A DNA stretch of 64,000 nt from Gloeobacter violaceus PCC 7421 (lineage in GTDB: Bacteria > Cyanobacteriota > Cyanobacteriia > Gloeobacterales > Gloeobacteraceae). The notes beneath the pieces are model-generated. The model had not been told where the DNA came from. It was given only the letters and a program-made list of their open reading frames with translations, and ran no database searches. Every line of letters begins with the position of its first letter. Positions within the stretch are counted from its first letter, which is position 1. The position numbers were made by a program, and so were the translations under genes. The stretch covers positions 2,418,001 through 2,482,000 of the forward strand of contig NC_005125.1 in NCBI RefSeq assembly GCF_000011385.1. The letters run 5' to 3'. This document shows positions 56,278 through 64,000 of the stretch, piece by piece.

Positions 56278-56910
56278 GTGAAGCATCCTGCCTTGATCGT
56301 CTTTGCTAAAACCCCAGTTCCAGGGCGGGTCAAAACTCGTCTATGTCCGCCTTTGACTCCTGAGCAAGCCTGTCGGCTCTACGCTGCGTTTTTGAGCGAT
56401 ATCCTGGGCGAAGCTGCCCGCCTTACCCAGTGGCGGCGGGTGATCGCCTACGCGGGCGATCCAGACTGGTTCGCACCCTGGGGTGGGGATTTTGAACTGT
56501 TGGAGCAACAGGGGGCGGATCTGGGTGAGCGCCTGCTCCATGCCTTCGAGGCGGTGGGCACCCCGGCGGTGGGCATCGGCAGCGACAGCCCCCACCTTGA
56601 TAGTGAGATTTACCGTGTCGCTGCCGAACGTCTGGAGCAGGTGCCGGTGGTCATTGGACCCTGTACCGACGGCGGTTATTACCTGATCGCCCTCGCCCGG
56701 CCGGTGGATTTGTTTACAGCTATGCCCATGGGCACCGATCGGTTGCTCGCAGCCACCCTTGGGCGCGGCCGGAATCTGGATCTGGCGATGGAGTTACTTG
56801 GCGAAGATAGCGACATCGACACCTGGGCCGATGTGCAGGCGGTGCGCGCCAAGCTGCCTGCCCACTCGCGCCGGACCCTCGCCGCCATCGAGGCGGAACT
56901 GGCCCGGTAA
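56278..56910 (+). CDS. DUF2064 / TIGR04282-type glycosyltransferase
   Basis: A 210-residue nucleotide-sugar-transferase-like protein. LIVFAKTPVPGRVKTRLCPP is the N-terminal signature, then IGSDSPHLDSEI (DxD-like metal site) and VIGPCTDGGYYLIAL. It matches the family often found near arsenosugar genes, though no arsenic gene is seen here. The GTG start at 56278 begins exactly at the fold. It is divergent from the DUF3084 gene. Confidence 0.85.
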   Translation: MKHPALIVFAKTPVPGRVKTRLCPPLTPEQACRLYAAFLSDILGEAARLTQWRRVIAYAGDPDWFAPWGGDFELLEQQGADLGERLLHAFEAVGTPAVGIGSDSPHLDSEIYRVAAERLEQVPVVIGPCTDGGYYLIALARPVDLFTAMPMGTDRLLAATLGRGRNLDLAMELLGEDSDIDTWADVQAVRAKLPAHSRRTLAAIEAELAR

Positions 56911-57009
56911 GACGAGCCGAAGCAGTAGCACGTCAAGGCCAAAGCAGTGTACTATCAGCGATTGGGTCAGGCACAGCCGGGCCGAACAATATGCACTTTA
57001 GAGGCAGGA

Positions 57010-57258
57010 ATGAACGAAGTGGAAGTTTATCAACGCGTCAAGAAGATCGTCGTGGAGCAACTGTCCGTCGAGGAGTCGGAGGTGACTTCCGAATCGAGCT
57101 TTGCCAACGACCTCGGTGCCGATTCCCTCGACCAGGTGGAACTGGTCATGGCACTTGAACAGGAGTTTGAAACCGAAATCCCGGACGAAGACGCCGAAAA
57201 GATCACCACCGTCGGCGACGCCGTCACATATGTGCTCAAGCGCGGCAGCGAAGTTTAA
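57010..57258 (+). CDS. acpP: Acyl carrier protein
   Basis: An 82-residue [23 protein letters not shown] contains the DSL motif whose Ser carries the 4'-phosphopantetheine arm; [19 protein letters not shown] completes the fold. It serves fatty-acid synthesis in the cytoplasm. The ATG at 57010 follows GAGGCAGGA. Unlike many bacteria, no fabF or other fatty-acid gene is adjacent. A terminator follows. Confidence 0.96.
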   Translation: MNEVEVYQRVKKIVVEQLSVEESEVTSESSFANDLGADSLDQVELVMALEQEFETEIPDEDAEKITTVGDAVTYVLKRGSEV

Positions 57259-57331
57259 AGCGTCTCTATGGCGGCAGGCCGCCACCGTCCGCCGATTCGG
57301 GTCTCTGCCTCCAGCCCTGGACATTCTGGTT

Positions 57332-57368
57332 AAACCCTCGTCCACCGGTTTGGGCGGACAAGGGTTTT
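57332..57368 (+). terminator. Intrinsic terminator after acpP
   Basis: AAACCCTCGTCC pairs with GGACAAGGGTTT around a 13-base loop and ends in TTTT. The rest of the 57259-57630 gap holds an AT-rich stretch with an imperfect direct repeat (CAATCGTTAAGAAAAA and CAATCATTAAAAAAA, near 57482-57534) that may be promoter DNA; no gene is seen. Confidence 0.8.
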
Positions 57369-57630
57369 AGCTGAGCAGCCTCTGGGGTTGCTTTCGACCC
57401 CCGGATTTTTGACCTGTCTTTCGTCCCATCGAGGGGTTTCTCTTGTTTCCGTCACAAATTGCACGATATTGGGGAGAGCAAACAATCGTTAAGAAAAACC
57501 GAATTCACCTTCGGCAAGCAATCATTAAAAAAATCTCTAATCCTTGCCGATAGAGCGATCCCCGCATCGATACTTGAATGACGCTGCTGTTTGCATCGGC
57601 TTTGCACCTTTCGGCGTGTCGCACTTACCT

Positions 57631-58491
57631 ATGAATATGTCCATCGCCATTCAGCCCGTTGCTCAGCGCACACCGGGCCGGTTGCATCTTGCAATTCGAG
57701 GACTCGAAGCCGACCCCGCCTGGGACACGCGGCTTGAGTCGCGCTTGGGCGAGTTGCCCGGCTTGCACGCTATCTGCGCGTCTATCGCCAGCGGCAGCCT
57801 CCTGCTGCGCTACGACCCGCGCTGCTGGAACACCGAGAGCCTGGTGGAGGCGATCGGTCGGGCGATCGGTCGGCCCTGGCGCTTCGAGGCGCCCGCCGGC
57901 GTGCCTGGCACTGCGAGCGGCCGGTTGGTCATAGTCGCGGAGGCCGCACCGGTCATCCGGCAGATTTGCGGTGGCGACACGTGCGTGGACCTCAGCCGCT
58001 CCCGCCCGATGCCCAGCCGCCACGCCACACCGCATCCGTTCGAGGTCGATCCGCTCTGTTGCACGCTGCGCATCGGCGCACTGTGCTACCCCGACGCCCG
58101 CCCCGACGCCATTGCGCTTGCTTTTGCGGCGGCAGCCCGCCGCAGTGGGCTGCCGGTCGATGCCTGGCTTCAGCAATATCAACCTATCGGGGCGCCGGTG
58201 AGCGGGCCGTTTTTGACCTGTTTTCGCCGCCGGGGCAGCCAGGTGCTGGCCCTCGCCCGTGGCCGGATGGCACCGGTGCTCGATCGGTGTGCGTTCATTC
58301 AGGATCGGCAGGGTTGCCATCCCCTCGACGATACGCTGCGCCACCGGCTTGAGGGTGAAGAATGCCGTACATCCCACCTTGTCGCCTTTGCCTATCGGCC
58401 GCTGCTGTTTCAACAGAGTCCCCAGACCCCAGTGGGCGACTGGATCTTTGCCGGTTTTGCCACCCTCGACTGGCCCGGCGGCCAAAACTGA
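57631..58491 (+). CDS. HMA-like domain fused to an orphan P-type-ATPase N-domain
   Basis: A 286-residue soluble protein. Residues 13-80 (PGRLHLAIRGLEAD, LPGLHAICASIASGSLLLRY) fit the ferredoxin-like HMA fold but lack a CxxC metal site. Residues 137-280 read like the nucleotide-binding domain of cation P-type ATPases: IGALCYPDARPDAIALAFAA, ARGRMAPVLDRCAFI in the place of KGAPExxLxRC, LVAFAYRPL and finally DWIFAGFATLDWP, which resembles the LxFLGLxGLxDPPR segment. The DKTGT phosphorylation site and membrane helices are absent. A regulator or ATP sensor is possible; function unknown. I chose the ATG at 57631. Confidence 0.65.
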   Translation: MNMSIAIQPVAQRTPGRLHLAIRGLEADPAWDTRLESRLGELPGLHAICASIASGSLLLRYDPRCWNTESLVEAIGRAIGRPWRFEAPAGVPGTASGRLVIVAEAAPVIRQICGGDTCVDLSRSRPMPSRHATPHPFEVDPLCCTLRIGALCYPDARPDAIALAFAAAARRSGLPVDAWLQQYQPIGAPVSGPFLTCFRRRGSQVLALARGRMAPVLDRCAFIQDRQGCHPLDDTLRHRLEGEECRTSHLVAFAYRPLLFQQSPQTPVGDWIFAGFATLDWPGGQN

Positions 58492-58562
58492 TTCGCGCCG
58501 TCTTTGACTCCGGGGCGGGCTGTACCGGAAAATAATCGCGAAGGACGTTGGGAGAACGGACG

Positions 58563-59786
58563 GTGGCGAAGAAAACGGTTGAGGCCCTGGGGGCGGCGGA
58601 CCTCAAGGGTAAGCGGGCTCTGGTGCGGGTTGATTTTAATGTTCCCCTCGACGAGAGCGGCCAGATCACAGACGATACGCGCATTCGCGCTGCGTTGCCC
58701 ACCATTGGAATGTTGACCGGTGGGGGGGCGCGGGTAATCCTGGTGAGCCACCTGGGGCGTCCCAAGGGTTTTGACGATCAGTTGCGCCTCACGCCGGTGG
58801 CCAAGCGCCTGGGCGAACTGCTCGGCCAGACGGTCTACAAAGCCGACGACGTGATTGGCCCGGAAGTCGAAGAAGCGGTCAAGAAGCTCGAAGACGGCGA
58901 TGTGCTGCTGTTGGAGAACGTGCGCTTCTACCCGGAAGAAGAAAAAAACAACCCCGAATTTGCCCAGAAGCTCGCGGGCCTCGCCGAACTTTATGTCAAC
59001 GACGCCTTCGGCACCGCCCACCGCGCCCACGCCTCCACCGAAGGCGTGGCGCGCTACTTGCGCCCGGCGGTGGCGGGGCTGCTTTTGCAAAAAGAACTCG
59101 AATACCTGGGCAAAGCCCTCGAAAGCCCGGAACGGCCGGTGCTTGCCATCATGGGCGGCGCCAAAGTGAGCGACAAGATTCAGCTTATCCAGAACATGCT
59201 CACCAAGGTCGATTCGATCTTGATCGGCGGGGCGATGGCCTACACGTTCCTCAAAGCCCAAGGCGTGGATGTGGGAGCTTCCCGCTGCGAGACGAGCACC
59301 ACCAAAAAGGACGGCACGACCGTCGATTTGCTCCAGCTGGCCCTCGACCTGCTTGCCGAGGCGAAGGAACGGGGCGTCACCTTCTTGCTGCCGGTCGACC
59401 ACCGCACCAACGATAAGTTTGGTGACCTTGCCGACCCGCCGGTCACCCCCGATGCCAACATCCCGGAGGGCCAGATGGCCCTGGACATCGGTCCCAAGAC
59501 CGAGGAACTCTACGTGGCCGAAGTCCAAAAATCGGGCACGGTGATCTGGAACGGTCCGATGGGCGTCTTCGAACTGCCGGGATTCAGCAAAGGCACCTTC
59601 GCGGTGGCCCATGCCCTGGCTGAGAGCGACAACCTCTCGATCGTGGGCGGCGGCGACAGCGCCTCGGCGGCCGAGAAAGCCGGTGTGGTCGACAAGCTCA
59701 GCCACGTGAGCACCGGTGGCGGTGCCTCGCTCGAATTTCTCGAAGGCAAGACCCTGCCCGGGGTAGCGGCCCTCGACGAAGCCTGA
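58563..59786 (+). CDS. pgk: Phosphoglycerate kinase
   Basis: A 407-residue glycolytic and Calvin-cycle enzyme interconverting 1,3-bisphosphoglycerate and 3-phosphoglycerate. [15 protein letters not shown] is the signature; [40 protein letters not shown] and [16 protein letters not shown] (ATP site) are present. The GTG at 58563 gives a start close to VAKKTVEAL as in other cyanobacteria, with GGGAGA upstream. A hairpin terminator follows the stop. Confidence 0.96.
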   Translation: MAKKTVEALGAADLKGKRALVRVDFNVPLDESGQITDDTRIRAALPTIGMLTGGGARVILVSHLGRPKGFDDQLRLTPVAKRLGELLGQTVYKADDVIGPEVEEAVKKLEDGDVLLLENVRFYPEEEKNNPEFAQKLAGLAELYVNDAFGTAHRAHASTEGVARYLRPAVAGLLLQKELEYLGKALESPERPVLAIMGGAKVSDKIQLIQNMLTKVDSILIGGAMAYTFLKAQGVDVGASRCETSTTKKDGTTVDLLQLALDLLAEAKERGVTFLLPVDHRTNDKFGDLADPPVTPDANIPEGQMALDIGPKTEELYVAEVQKSGTVIWNGPMGVFELPGFSKGTFAVAHALAESDNLSIVGGGDSASAAEKAGVVDKLSHVSTGGGASLEFLEGKTLPGVAALDEA

Positions 59787-59804
59787 GGGGGCTTGCCAGA
59801 TGTC

Positions 59805-59836
59805 CGGTGTCAGGGGATATCCTGACACCGAATAGC
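59805..59836 (+). terminator. Hairpin terminator after pgk, repeat-like
   Basis: CGGTGTCAGG and CCTGACACCG form a perfect 10-bp stem around a 6-base loop, with a T-rich tail beginning within a few bases (GCTTTTT). The stem sequence resembles the repeat upstream of livG. Confidence 0.65.
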
Positions 59837-59859
59837 TTTTTGCAACCAAGGAGGCCCCT

Positions 59860-61473
59860 GTGAGCCCATCTGCCGCCGCCCAGGCCGATCGCCGCACGCG
59901 CTATCGCCCGCGCCACACCCGGCGGATCCTCTGTGTCTTCCCGGCCTACAGTCCTTCTTTTGGAACCTTCGAGCACGCCTATCCGCTGATGGGGTCGGTG
60001 CGCGCCTTCATGCCTCCGCAGGGGATTCTGGTGGTGGCGGCCTACCTGCCCGCCCAGTGGGAGGTGCGCTTTATCGACGAGAATATGCGCCCGGCCCGCT
60101 CGGAGGACTACCGTTGGGCGGACGCGGTGATCGTCAGCGGCATGCACATCCAGCGTCCGCAGATCCGCAAGATCAACGAACTGGCGCACCGCTGGGGCAA
60201 GATCACCGCCCTGGGCGGCCCCTCGGTCTCCGGCTGCCCGGAGTACTACCCGGATTTCGACTTGATTCACATCGGCGAACTGGGCGACGCCACCGACCGG
60301 ATGATCGAGTACATCGACATGCACACCGAACGGCCGGCAAGTCAGATGCGCTTCGAGACGGCCGAGCGCCTGCCCTTGGACCGCTTTCCGATTCCCGCCT
60401 ACGACAAAATCAACCTGGGTAACTACTTTTTGGGCAGCGTCCAGTTTTCGAGCGGCTGCCCCTACGCCTGCGAATTTTGCGACATCCCGGCCCTGTACGG
60501 CCGCAATCCCCGCCTGAAGACCCCTGAGCAGGTGACGGCCGAACTCGACGCGATGCTGCGCTCGGGCAACCCGGGGGCGGTCTACTTCGTAGACGACAAC
60601 TTTATCGGCAACCGCCGCGCGGTTGCCGACCTGCTGCCGCACCTCATCGACTGGCAAAAGCGCAACGGCTATCCAGTCCAGTTCGCCTGCGAAGCGACCC
60701 TCAACATCGCCCAAAGCCCCAAGATTCTGGAGATGATGCGCGAGGCATACTTCTGCACGGTCTTCTGCGGCATCGAGACCCCCGAACCCGACGCGCTCAA
60801 ATCGATCTCCAAAACCCACAACCTGAGCATGCCGATCCTGGAGGCCATCGGCACCCTGAACAGCTACGGCATGGAGGTCGTCTCGGGGATCATCATCGGT
60901 CTTGACACCGACACCCCCGAGACTGGCGAGCGCATCCTCGAATTTATCCGCCTCTCGCAGCTGCCGATGCTCACGATCAATCTGCTGCACGCCCTGCCGC
61001 GCACACCGCTGTGGGATCGGCTCCAGCAAGAAGGCCGCCTGGTGAGCGAGGTCGAGGGCCGCGAGTCGAACGTCGAATTTTTGCTCCCCCACGATCAAGT
61101 GGTCGAGATGTGGCGCCGCTGCATCACCGCCGCCTACAGCCCCGAATTTCTCTACGAGCGATTCGCGTACAACTGCGAGCACACCTACCCCAACCGCATC
61201 GCTGTGCCCAACAGCCCCGAGCGCACCAGTTGGGCGAATATCCAGAAGGGACTGACGATCCTGGCCAACCTGCTCATCAAAGTCGGTGTGCTGAGCGATT
61301 ACCGCGAGACGTTCTGGAAGATGGCGGTCCCTGCCCTGCGCTCCGGCCGCATCGAGGAGCTGATCCACGTCGGCCTGGTGGGTCACCACCTGATTTCTTT
61401 TGCCCAACAGTGCGCCGTCGGCAAAGAATCGGCGTCGTTCTATTCGCAGAAAGTCCGCACCGCAAGCCACTGA
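59860..61473 (+). CDS. B12-binding radical SAM protein, HpnP-like (hopanoid C-2 methylase)
   Basis: A 537-residue enzyme. The B12-binding N-terminal part reads ILCVFPAYSPSFGTFEHAYP and later ALGGPSVSGCPEYYPDFDLI. The radical SAM motif is SSGCPYACEFCDIPALYG, with the CxxxCxxC cysteines for the 4Fe-4S cluster. The C-terminal DUF4070 domain (YRFAY-like RFAYNCEHTYPNR) completes the HpnP architecture. HpnP adds a methyl group at C-2 of hopanoids; Gloeobacter is among the cyanobacteria I recall as carrying hpnP-like genes. The GTG start has AAGGAGG at ideal spacing. Other radical SAM methylases share this layout. Confidence 0.75.
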   Translation: MSPSAAAQADRRTRYRPRHTRRILCVFPAYSPSFGTFEHAYPLMGSVRAFMPPQGILVVAAYLPAQWEVRFIDENMRPARSEDYRWADAVIVSGMHIQRPQIRKINELAHRWGKITALGGPSVSGCPEYYPDFDLIHIGELGDATDRMIEYIDMHTERPASQMRFETAERLPLDRFPIPAYDKINLGNYFLGSVQFSSGCPYACEFCDIPALYGRNPRLKTPEQVTAELDAMLRSGNPGAVYFVDDNFIGNRRAVADLLPHLIDWQKRNGYPVQFACEATLNIAQSPKILEMMREAYFCTVFCGIETPEPDALKSISKTHNLSMPILEAIGTLNSYGMEVVSGIIIGLDTDTPETGERILEFIRLSQLPMLTINLLHALPRTPLWDRLQQEGRLVSEVEGRESNVEFLLPHDQVVEMWRRCITAAYSPEFLYERFAYNCEHTYPNRIAVPNSPERTSWANIQKGLTILANLLIKVGVLSDYRETFWKMAVPALRSGRIEELIHVGLVGHHLISFAQQCAVGKESASFYSQKVRTASH

Positions 61474-61488
61474 GCGTCCTGACCCCTG

Positions 61489-62397
61489 CTACAACACCGC
61501 CAGCACCTCGGCCATGGTCGGCATCGAGGCGGCGGCCCCGGGCCGCTCCACGCAGATCGAAGCGGCGGCGTTGGCGAAGACGAGTGCCTGTGCAAAAGGC
61601 TCACCGGCGGCCAGCCGGGCCGCCAACGCACCCACGAAGCCGTCCCCCGCCCCGGTGGTATCGACCACGACTTCCACCCGCCGCCCCGGTACCGTCTCGC
61701 TCACCGGCCCGAGGCAGGCCACCGCTCCCCGCCCGCCGAGGGTGACCACGACATTTTCGATTGCAGGTTGCAACGAACGGGCGGCGGCGATCACCGTCCC
61801 GGCATCCTCGGCATCGACAGCCGCACCAGTGAGGATGGCCAGTTCACTCTCGTTGACAACCAGAACATCCGCCGCCGCCGCCAGGGTCGGGGCTAAAGGC
61901 CGGGCAGGGGCGGCGTTGAGAAGCGTGCGCGCCCCCAGCCGTTTTCCCCGGACAAAAAAATGTTCGATCGTCTGGGCGGGGATCTCGCACTGGCTCACCA
62001 GCACATCGCCCGGCTCGATATCCACTTCGACATCCACCGGGCTCAGCGCGTCGTTGGCGCCGGGAACGACGACGATTGTGTTCTCACCGCTATCGGCTAC
62101 GGTGATGAGCGCCGTGCCGCTCGCTCCTGCCGTCGCCAGTACCCGTTGCGTATCCAGGCCTTCCTGGCTTACGAAGGCGCGCAGACTTCCACCGAAACCG
62201 TCGTCTCCCACCCGGGCGATCAATATGACCGGCGTCCCCAGACGGTAGGCCGCGATTGCCTGATTGGCGCCTTTGCCGCCCGCGAAAAACTGCACCGATT
62301 GGCCCAGGAGCGTTTCGCCCGGCTGTGGATGACGCGCGGCGCGCACGACGATGTCCATGTTGATGCTGCCGGCTACGACCACCTTCGCGCTGCCCAT
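61489..62397 (-). CDS. rbsK: Ribokinase
   Basis: A 302-residue PfkB-family sugar kinase. NMDIVVRAARHPQPGETLLG and FFAGGKGANQAIAAYRLG form the N-terminal signature, and VDTTGAGDGFVGALAARLA is the second signature with the catalytic Asp. It phosphorylates ribose or another sugar or nucleoside at the 5 position. The ribokinase-like GGKGAN motif favours ribose. It is convergent with the HpnP-like gene and divergent from murC. Confidence 0.87.
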   Translation of the reverse strand: MGSAKVVVAGSINMDIVVRAARHPQPGETLLGQSVQFFAGGKGANQAIAAYRLGTPVILIARVGDDGFGGSLRAFVSQEGLDTQRVLATAGASGTALITVADSGENTIVVVPGANDALSPVDVEVDIEPGDVLVSQCEIPAQTIEHFFVRGKRLGARTLLNAAPARPLAPTLAAAADVLVVNESELAILTGAAVDAEDAGTVIAAARSLQPAIENVVVTLGGRGAVACLGPVSETVPGRRVEVVVDTTGAGDGFVGALAARLAAGEPFAQALVFANAAASICVERPGAAASMPTMAEVLAVL

Positions 62398-62430
62398 GCT
62401 TTCCTCATAAGCGAATGCCTGTCATTTATA

Positions 62431-62465
62431 GCCCTCCGCGTCCGGATAGGACGGACGCGGAGGGC
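62431..62465. other. Perfect 14-bp hairpin in the rbsK-murC divergent region
   Basis: GCCCTCCGCGTCCG and its exact complement flank a 7-base loop. It lies between the starts of two divergent genes, so it is not a terminator for either. It might be an operator, a leader structure of rbsK, or a small repeat copy. Confidence 0.6.
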
Positions 62466-62583
62466 CGCTGCCTTTTCGGTAGATTGAAGAGCACAGAGAA
62501 CAAAGCACCAGCGAAAAGCAGCGCACCTGGATTGTGAATGGCGATCCCGCAAGTCTTGGGGAAAAAAACTTAATCCCCAGGGC

Positions 62584-62612
62584 TTGACATGGTAGATTAT
62601 GGCCGTCATGAT
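62584..62612 (+). promoter_or_regulatory. Sigma-70 type promoter for murC
   Basis: TTGACA (62584-62589) and CATGAT (62607-62612) are 17 bases apart, a consensus -35 and a fair -10, about 55 bases before the murC start. Confidence 0.6.
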
Positions 62613-62666
62613 CTCGCGGGTCGTGATGTTTCTGTCTACAACAACCGGTGTGAAACAGGAGTGAAT

Positions 62667-64000
62667 ATGTCGCTGGACCCGCTGGTAACGGGTGAGGTTT
62701 CTCATTTTGTCGGTATCGGTGGCATCGGCATGTCCGGCCTGGCTCTGGTATTGCGTTCGCAAGGAAAGCGCGTCAGCGGTTCGGATCTCAAGCCCAACCT
62801 GCAGACCCAGCGCCTGGAAGCCTCGGGCATCTCGGTGTTCTACGGCCACCGCGCCGAAAATCTGCAGGGAGTGACGCGGCTGGTCTATTCGAGCGCCATC
62901 CAACCCGACAACCCGGAACTGTTGGCGGCGCGCAGGGGAGGCGTCGCCGTCCGCCACCGCGCCCAGGTGCTCGCCCAACTGGCGGAAGGCTACCGGATGA
63001 TCGGCGTGTCGGGTACCCACGGCAAGACCACCACCAGCAGCTTGATCGCGGTGATGCTTTACCACTGCGGCTTGGACCCGACGGTGGTGGTGGGAGGCGA
63101 AGTGGACGAACTGGGTGGCAACGCCCGTTTGGGATCCGGCCCGCACCTGGTGGCGGAGGTGGACGAATCGGATGGGTCGCTGGTGCTCTTTTCGCCGGAG
63201 GTGGCCGTGGTCACCAACATCGAGGGCGACCACCTCGACCATTACGCCAACCTCGAACAGATCGTCGAAGCTTTTCAGCAGTATGCCAATCAGGCGCGGG
63301 TGGTCGTAGGCTGCCTCGACTGCCAGGCGGTGCGCGACCGGATGCCGTTGACTGTGAGCTACAGCCTGGATGGTCACCCGCAGGCCGACTACACCGCCGA
63401 CCGGGTGAGTTTCACCGCCCAGGGCACCACCGCCCGCGTCCTTGAGCGCGGCGAGGTATTGGGAGAATTGAGCCTCAAATTGTTGGGCCGCCACAATCTG
63501 GCCAACGCCCTGGCGGCGGTGGCGGTGGGCCGCTATCTGGGCCTCAGCTTCGAGCAGATTGCCGCCGGGCTGCGCGAATTTCGCGGTGCCCACCGCCGCT
63601 TTGAGCGGATCGGCGAGCGCGACGACATTGTCTTCGTAGACGATTACGCCCACCATCCGAGCGAAGTGCGTGCCACCCTGGCCGCCGCCCGCCTGCAGGG
63701 CCGCCGGGTGGTGGCGGTCTTTCAGCCCCACCGCTACAGCCGCTCGCAGCTGTTGCTCGACGAATTCGGTACGGCCTTCGGCGATGCCGACGCGGTGGTG
63801 GTCACCGAGATTTATGCCGCCGGGGAGGCAAACACCCTCGGTGTGAGCGGCGAATTGGTGGCCCGCAGGATTGCCGCTCACCACCCGGACGTGCACTTCG
63901 AGGCGACCAGCGACAGTCTCAAGCGCCACCTGGAGGCCCATCTGCGCCCCGGGGATCTGGCGCTATTTTTGGGGGCGGGCAACCTCAACCGGATCATTCC
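62667..64000 (+). CDS. murC: UDP-N-acetylmuramate-L-alanine ligase, 3' end outside window
   Basis: The first 444 residues of MurC are present. HFVGIGGIGMSGLALVLRSQ binds the UDP-sugar, GVSGTHGKTTTSSLIAVML is the ATP P-loop with GTHGKTTT, AEVDESDGSL and NIEGDHLDHY supply metal and substrate ligands, and DYAHHPSEV is the MurC-specific signature. It attaches L-Ala to UDP-MurNAc in peptidoglycan synthesis. The ATG at 62667 has ACAGGAG upstream. The frame is open at 64000, so about 20-30 residues are missing. Confidence 0.94.
   Translation, partial: MSLDPLVTGEVSHFVGIGGIGMSGLALVLRSQGKRVSGSDLKPNLQTQRLEASGISVFYGHRAENLQGVTRLVYSSAIQPDNPELLAARRGGVAVRHRAQVLAQLAEGYRMIGVSGTHGKTTTSSLIAVMLYHCGLDPTVVVGGEVDELGGNARLGSGPHLVAEVDESDGSLVLFSPEVAVVTNIEGDHLDHYANLEQIVEAFQQYANQARVVVGCLDCQAVRDRMPLTVSYSLDGHPQADYTADRVSFTAQGTTARVLERGEVLGELSLKLLGRHNLANALAAVAVGRYLGLSFEQIAAGLREFRGAHRRFERIGERDDIVFVDDYAHHPSEVRATLAAARLQGRRVVAVFQPHRYSRSQLLLDEFGTAFGDADAVVVTEIYAAGEANTLGVSGELVARRIAAHHPDVHFEATSDSLKRHLEAHLRPGDLALFLGAGNLNRII

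Noticed and set aside
59698-61470. 590-residue minus-strand frame opposite the radical SAM gene and pgk end
   Set aside because: No family signal and it covers clear genes on the other strand.
62373-63941. 522-residue minus-strand frame opposite murC
   Set aside because: Shadow frame of murC, which has all Mur ligase motifs on the plus strand.

Overview
The window reads as a chromosomal segment of a GC-rich cyanobacterium, most probably Gloeobacter or a close relative. It carries phosphoribulokinase, transketolase, phosphoglycerate kinase, ferredoxin-NADP reductase, plastocyanin and the cyanobacterial type of glutamate-cysteine ligase. Three traits fit an early-branching, thylakoid-less lineage: an rpoB gene with no rpoC beside it, a short FNR without the phycobilisome-linker-like domain, and a plastocyanin with a lipoprotein signal. 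The genus call is inference from gene content; no database was searched.

Layout. 0-12 kb: a partial AbgT transporter, a response regulator and a histidine kinase, a secreted repeat protein, an alcohol-dehydrogenase-like reductase, a sugar dehydrogenase with a C-terminal repeat domain, a POT peptide transporter, a stress protein, an ABC exporter and half-length TauE/SafE permease, with an MscS remnant between the last two. 12-19.4 kb: a SNF2 helicase-SWIM pair, a Clp-fold protease with an overlapping small ORF, a papain-like protein, a cold-shock-like protein and hrcA. 19.5-27 kb: a regulator/HisKA-mini-protein/regulator cluster, gshA, plastocyanin, two gene scars, an NmrA-like reductase, an orphan livG, hslO and a hemerythrin-like protein. 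27-38.9 kb: rpoB, a second SWIM protein, a decayed RloA/RloB-like defence pair, mazEF, an intradiol dioxygenase coupled to leuA, a DUF2490-type envelope protein and an MNT/HEPN pair. 38.9-46.7 kb: a YbdK-type ligase with petH, then prk-tkt, a secreted nuclease convergent with its NuiA-type inhibitor, and a vapBC-like pair.

46.7-52.9 kb is an accessory island: a decayed coding region, two AT-rich repeat-protein genes (FG-GAP/VCBS-like and WG repeats), a 91-bp MITE-like element with a clean 4-bp target duplication, and what looks like a decaying plasmid or satellite replicon. That replicon is a double-HTH gene with one in-frame amber codon, a 17-bp perfect inverted-repeat operator in front of it, and a divergent HTH protein whose frame breaks at a G6 run.

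52.9-64 kb returns to housekeeping genes: a DUF937 protein, a ferritin-like protein, an RNase-H-fold nuclease with a DUF3084 coiled-coil protein, a DUF2064 glycosyltransferase, acpP, an unusual HMA plus orphan P-type-ATPase N-domain protein, pgk, an HpnP-like radical SAM enzyme, ribokinase and a 3'-truncated murC.

The central-carbon and electron-transfer genes (prk, tkt, pgk, petH, plastocyanin) serve the Calvin cycle and its NADPH supply but are scattered as single units or pairs. Three toxin-antitoxin pairs and a defence remnant lie between 32 and 47 kb, marking that stretch as a place where mobile DNA has come and gone. I saw no rRNA, tRNA or CRISPR array.
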